Below are positions 62,433-64,000 of a DNA stretch of 64,000 nt, piece by piece (position 1 is the first letter of the stretch; each line of letters begins with the position of its first letter). The position numbers and the translations under genes were made by a program. This DNA comes from a virus. The notes below the pieces were generated by a model. It ran no database searches, was not told the DNA's origin, and was given only the letters and a program-made list of their open reading frames with translations. The stretch lies in the IMG/VR virus record IMGVR_UViG_3300047510_001029, positions 1 to 64,000 of that record. One strand, given 5' to 3'.

Positions 62433-64000
62433 TTTTTATTATTTATCGCAACAAAAATGCCGCTATTCTCATTGAACTTTCTTGTAATACTAACTTCAAA
62501 GTTTTTTTCTTCCAGATATTTTTTCAAGTCTTCAAGATTATGTGAGGTAATATTGTTGTGATATTCACCAACGATTTTATTGACTTTGCTAAGTAACTTT
62601 GAATTGAAAAGAATTTCAAACTCTGAACCTTCAGTATCAATCTTGATTAGAGATACTTTAGAAAAATGTGCGAGTATATCATCCAACCCTATGGTTGAAA
62701 CTGTGACTGGAATACCTCTTGGTTGATAAAATGAATGAAGACCTGTGTTACATCCTTTCACGACCGTAAGATTTTTTTGCCCCTTCTTATCAGAGACTGC
62801 TAGATTATAAGGTTGAAAGTGTTTATAGTCCTTGAGATTGTGAATGAGTGACTCAAAGTTATTTGGTTCTGGTTCAAAGGAATGAATGTTCTTACATCCC
62901 ATATCCATACACAACTTCGTGAAGTATCCTTTATGTGCTCCAATATCAATTACAATATCATCAGGAGCAAAGGTTTCAATACCATATTCATTCTTATGAT
63001 AAACTTCGTTGAAGATATATTCATCATCAATATAAACTGCTCGTTTTGTAACAACCTCAATCAATTCACTCCAATCTCTAGCGATTGTTTTCCAGTTGTA
63101 ATGATGAATTGCTAGAGATGCTAGGTCATTTGTCGCAGCATAAAAAGTCTCTGGTTCTTTATCAAAAAATGAAAGTGCCTGAATAATTTCTTTCGCAAAG
63201 TTTTGGTGAAATGTATCATCAGGCAACCAACCTCTTGGAGTATTCTGCCCCGACATCGGAATATACTTCCCTCTTCCAAATGATGTCTCTGGAAGTGCTC
63301 CCATATCGGTTGTGATAGGGAAGCAACCACAACTCATTGCCTCCGCTAATGAGACACAGAAGGTTTCTTCCCATACATTTGGGTGAATATAAAATGCAGC
63401 ATCCTGAATATGAGGTAGTAAATCTTCACGGTCAATACAAGGTGAATACTCCACACCTGGAAGTGCCTGGAGTTCCTTGTAGATGGAAATGAATGGTGAA
63501 GGCTCTAGTCCATTCTCAGTTGTGATGGTCTCATTTTCTCCTTCTCCTGGTTGAATTGCACCATAAAGAGACATTGAAGAAAACACCTTGAGTTTTGCAT
63601 CTGGATGATGTTTGATGACTTCTTTCCAGATGGGTACTAATGGTGTGATACCCTTATGAGGAGCAGAAAAGAAGATACAGGTCTTTGATTTTGGTTTTCC
63701 TGATGGACGGAACATCTCATCCACACCATTTGGGATGACTGTGATTTTTTCTGCTGGTGCTCGGTTATACTTGATGTATTGCTCTCTTTCCCAGTTAGAG
63801 ACACAAACAATACGATCAATCTGCGATACTAACTCTGGAAGTCTTAAGAGTTGTGGTTGATCGCAGTTATCGTGGGCCCACAGAATTTTATATTGCTTCT
63901 TTGATTGTGCTAATTCTTCTATACTTCTTGAGATTTCAACATTATTTGGAATTGTATAATATTGATTGAGATAATAAAAAGAACTTTCAGTTGCTCCAGA
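62429..64000 (-). CDS. GT4 glycosyltransferase fused to FkbM methyltransferase (N-terminus cut)
   Basis: The frame stays open to the window edge, so at least 523 residues are visible and the start is missing. The GT4 C-lobe is clear: KITVIPNGVDEMFRPSG, IFFSAPHKGITPLVPIWKEV, YIHPNVWEETFCVSLAEAMS, CGCFPITTDMGALPE. A FkbM methyltransferase follows (from about residue 340 of the visible part): DDIVIDIGAHKGYFTKLCMD, NIHSFEPEPNNFESLIHN and VSLIKIDTEGSEFEILFNSK. A frame that looks as if it starts at 63724 is only an internal GTG. It resembles part of the 941-residue fusion protein in its FkbM-plus-glycosyltransferase design. Confidence 0.88.
   Translation of the reverse strand, partial: SGATESSFYYLNQYYTIPNNVEISRSIEELAQSKKQYKILWAHDNCDQPQLLRLPELVSQIDRIVCVSNWEREQYIKYNRAPAEKITVIPNGVDEMFRPSGKPKSKTCIFFSAPHKGITPLVPIWKEVIKHHPDAKLKVFSSMSLYGAIQPGEGENETITTENGLEPSPFISIYKELQALPGVEYSPCIDREDLLPHIQDAAFYIHPNVWEETFCVSLAEAMSCGCFPITTDMGALPETSFGRGKYIPMSGQNTPRGWLPDDTFHQNFAKEIIQALSFFDKEPETFYAATNDLASLAIHHYNWKTIARDWSELIEVVTKRAVYIDDEYIFNEVYHKNEYGIETFAPDDIVIDIGAHKGYFTKLCMDMGCKNIHSFEPEPNNFESLIHNLKDYKHFQPYNLAVSDKKGQKNLTVVKGCNTGLHSFYQPRGIPVTVSTIGLDDILAHFSKVSLIKIDTEGSEFEILFNSKLLSKVNKIVGEYHNNITSHNLEDLKKYLEEKNFEVSITRKFNENSGIFVAINNKK
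62440..62447 (-). promoter_or_regulatory. Late-type promoter motif GATAAATA
   Basis: GATAAATA on the minus strand 8 bases before the start of the 286-residue gene (or about 26 before its alternative start). The latter spacing would be more usual. Confidence 0.4.

Noticed and set aside
1-64000. Photosynthesis or carbon auxiliary genes (psbA, psbD, hli, talC and similar)
   Set aside because: None of the well-known sequences is present in this window; they may lie elsewhere in the genome.

Overview
This window looks like part of the genome of a T4-like cyanophage (a myovirus of marine Synechococcus or Prochlorococcus). The evidence is a full set of T4-type baseplate, head and replication proteins (gp26, gp27-like, gp5-like, gp48, gp53, gp4, gp32, gp33, gp59) together with families typical of cyanophages or cyanobacteria (DUF1825, DUF4278, PhoH, ThyX) and an AT-rich, tightly packed gene layout. 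I see no photosynthesis genes in this window.

Layout. Positions 1-8.2 kb hold a dense minus-strand run of small early-type genes, many overlapping as ATGA or TGATG and mostly of unknown function. Positions 8.2-11.5 kb hold three 2OG-Fe(II) oxygenase-like genes and an SF2 helicase of much higher GC. Positions 11.5-23.9 kb hold tail-fibre and adhesin genes (two with C-terminal S74 chaperone domains, one with a LamG-like domain, one very glycine-rich). They are interrupted at 19.8-21.0 kb by three tRNA genes, a Phd-like small gene and two hypothetical genes. The tRNA-Leu(UAA) gene carries a 198-nt group I intron. Positions 23.9-32.8 kb hold the baseplate hub: a separate spike, the gp5-like hub, a gp27-like protein, a two-domain cell-wall hydrolase, gp26 and a tail-tube-like protein. 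Positions 32.9-35.9 kb are on the plus strand: a GIY-YIG endonuclease, gp4, an unknown, gp48 and gp53. Positions 35.9-44.0 kb are minus again: a Mom-like DNA modification protein, gp32, DUF1825, gp59, gp33, a nuclease, PhoH, ThyX, micro-ORFs and glutaredoxin. From 44.1 to 64 kb lies a large host-range and glycan module: glycosyltransferases, FkbM and other methyltransferases, a GH130-like protein, a sulfotransferase, 2OG oxygenases, collagen-like fibres, and two proteins that each appear to contain two six-repeat kelch-like propellers.

Regulation can be read directly in many places. Early or middle genes have sigma70-type promoters (TTGACA-17-TATAAT variants). Structural genes have NATAAATA or CTAAATA late-type motifs. 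Five early promoters share a conserved 19-bp upstream element, and several -35 boxes sit inside hairpins. Stop codons are repeatedly nested inside promoter hexamers. A short structured RNA between a perfect promoter and a terminator is predicted near 44.0 kb.

The most striking items are the phage-borne tRNA-Leu intron, the conserved promoter element, the predicted sRNA, the twin double-propeller fibres flanking a sulfotransferase, and the co-location of collagen-like fibres with hydroxylase-like enzymes and a GT25-2OG fusion. All functional statements rest on reading the sequence and on family knowledge; no database search was run.
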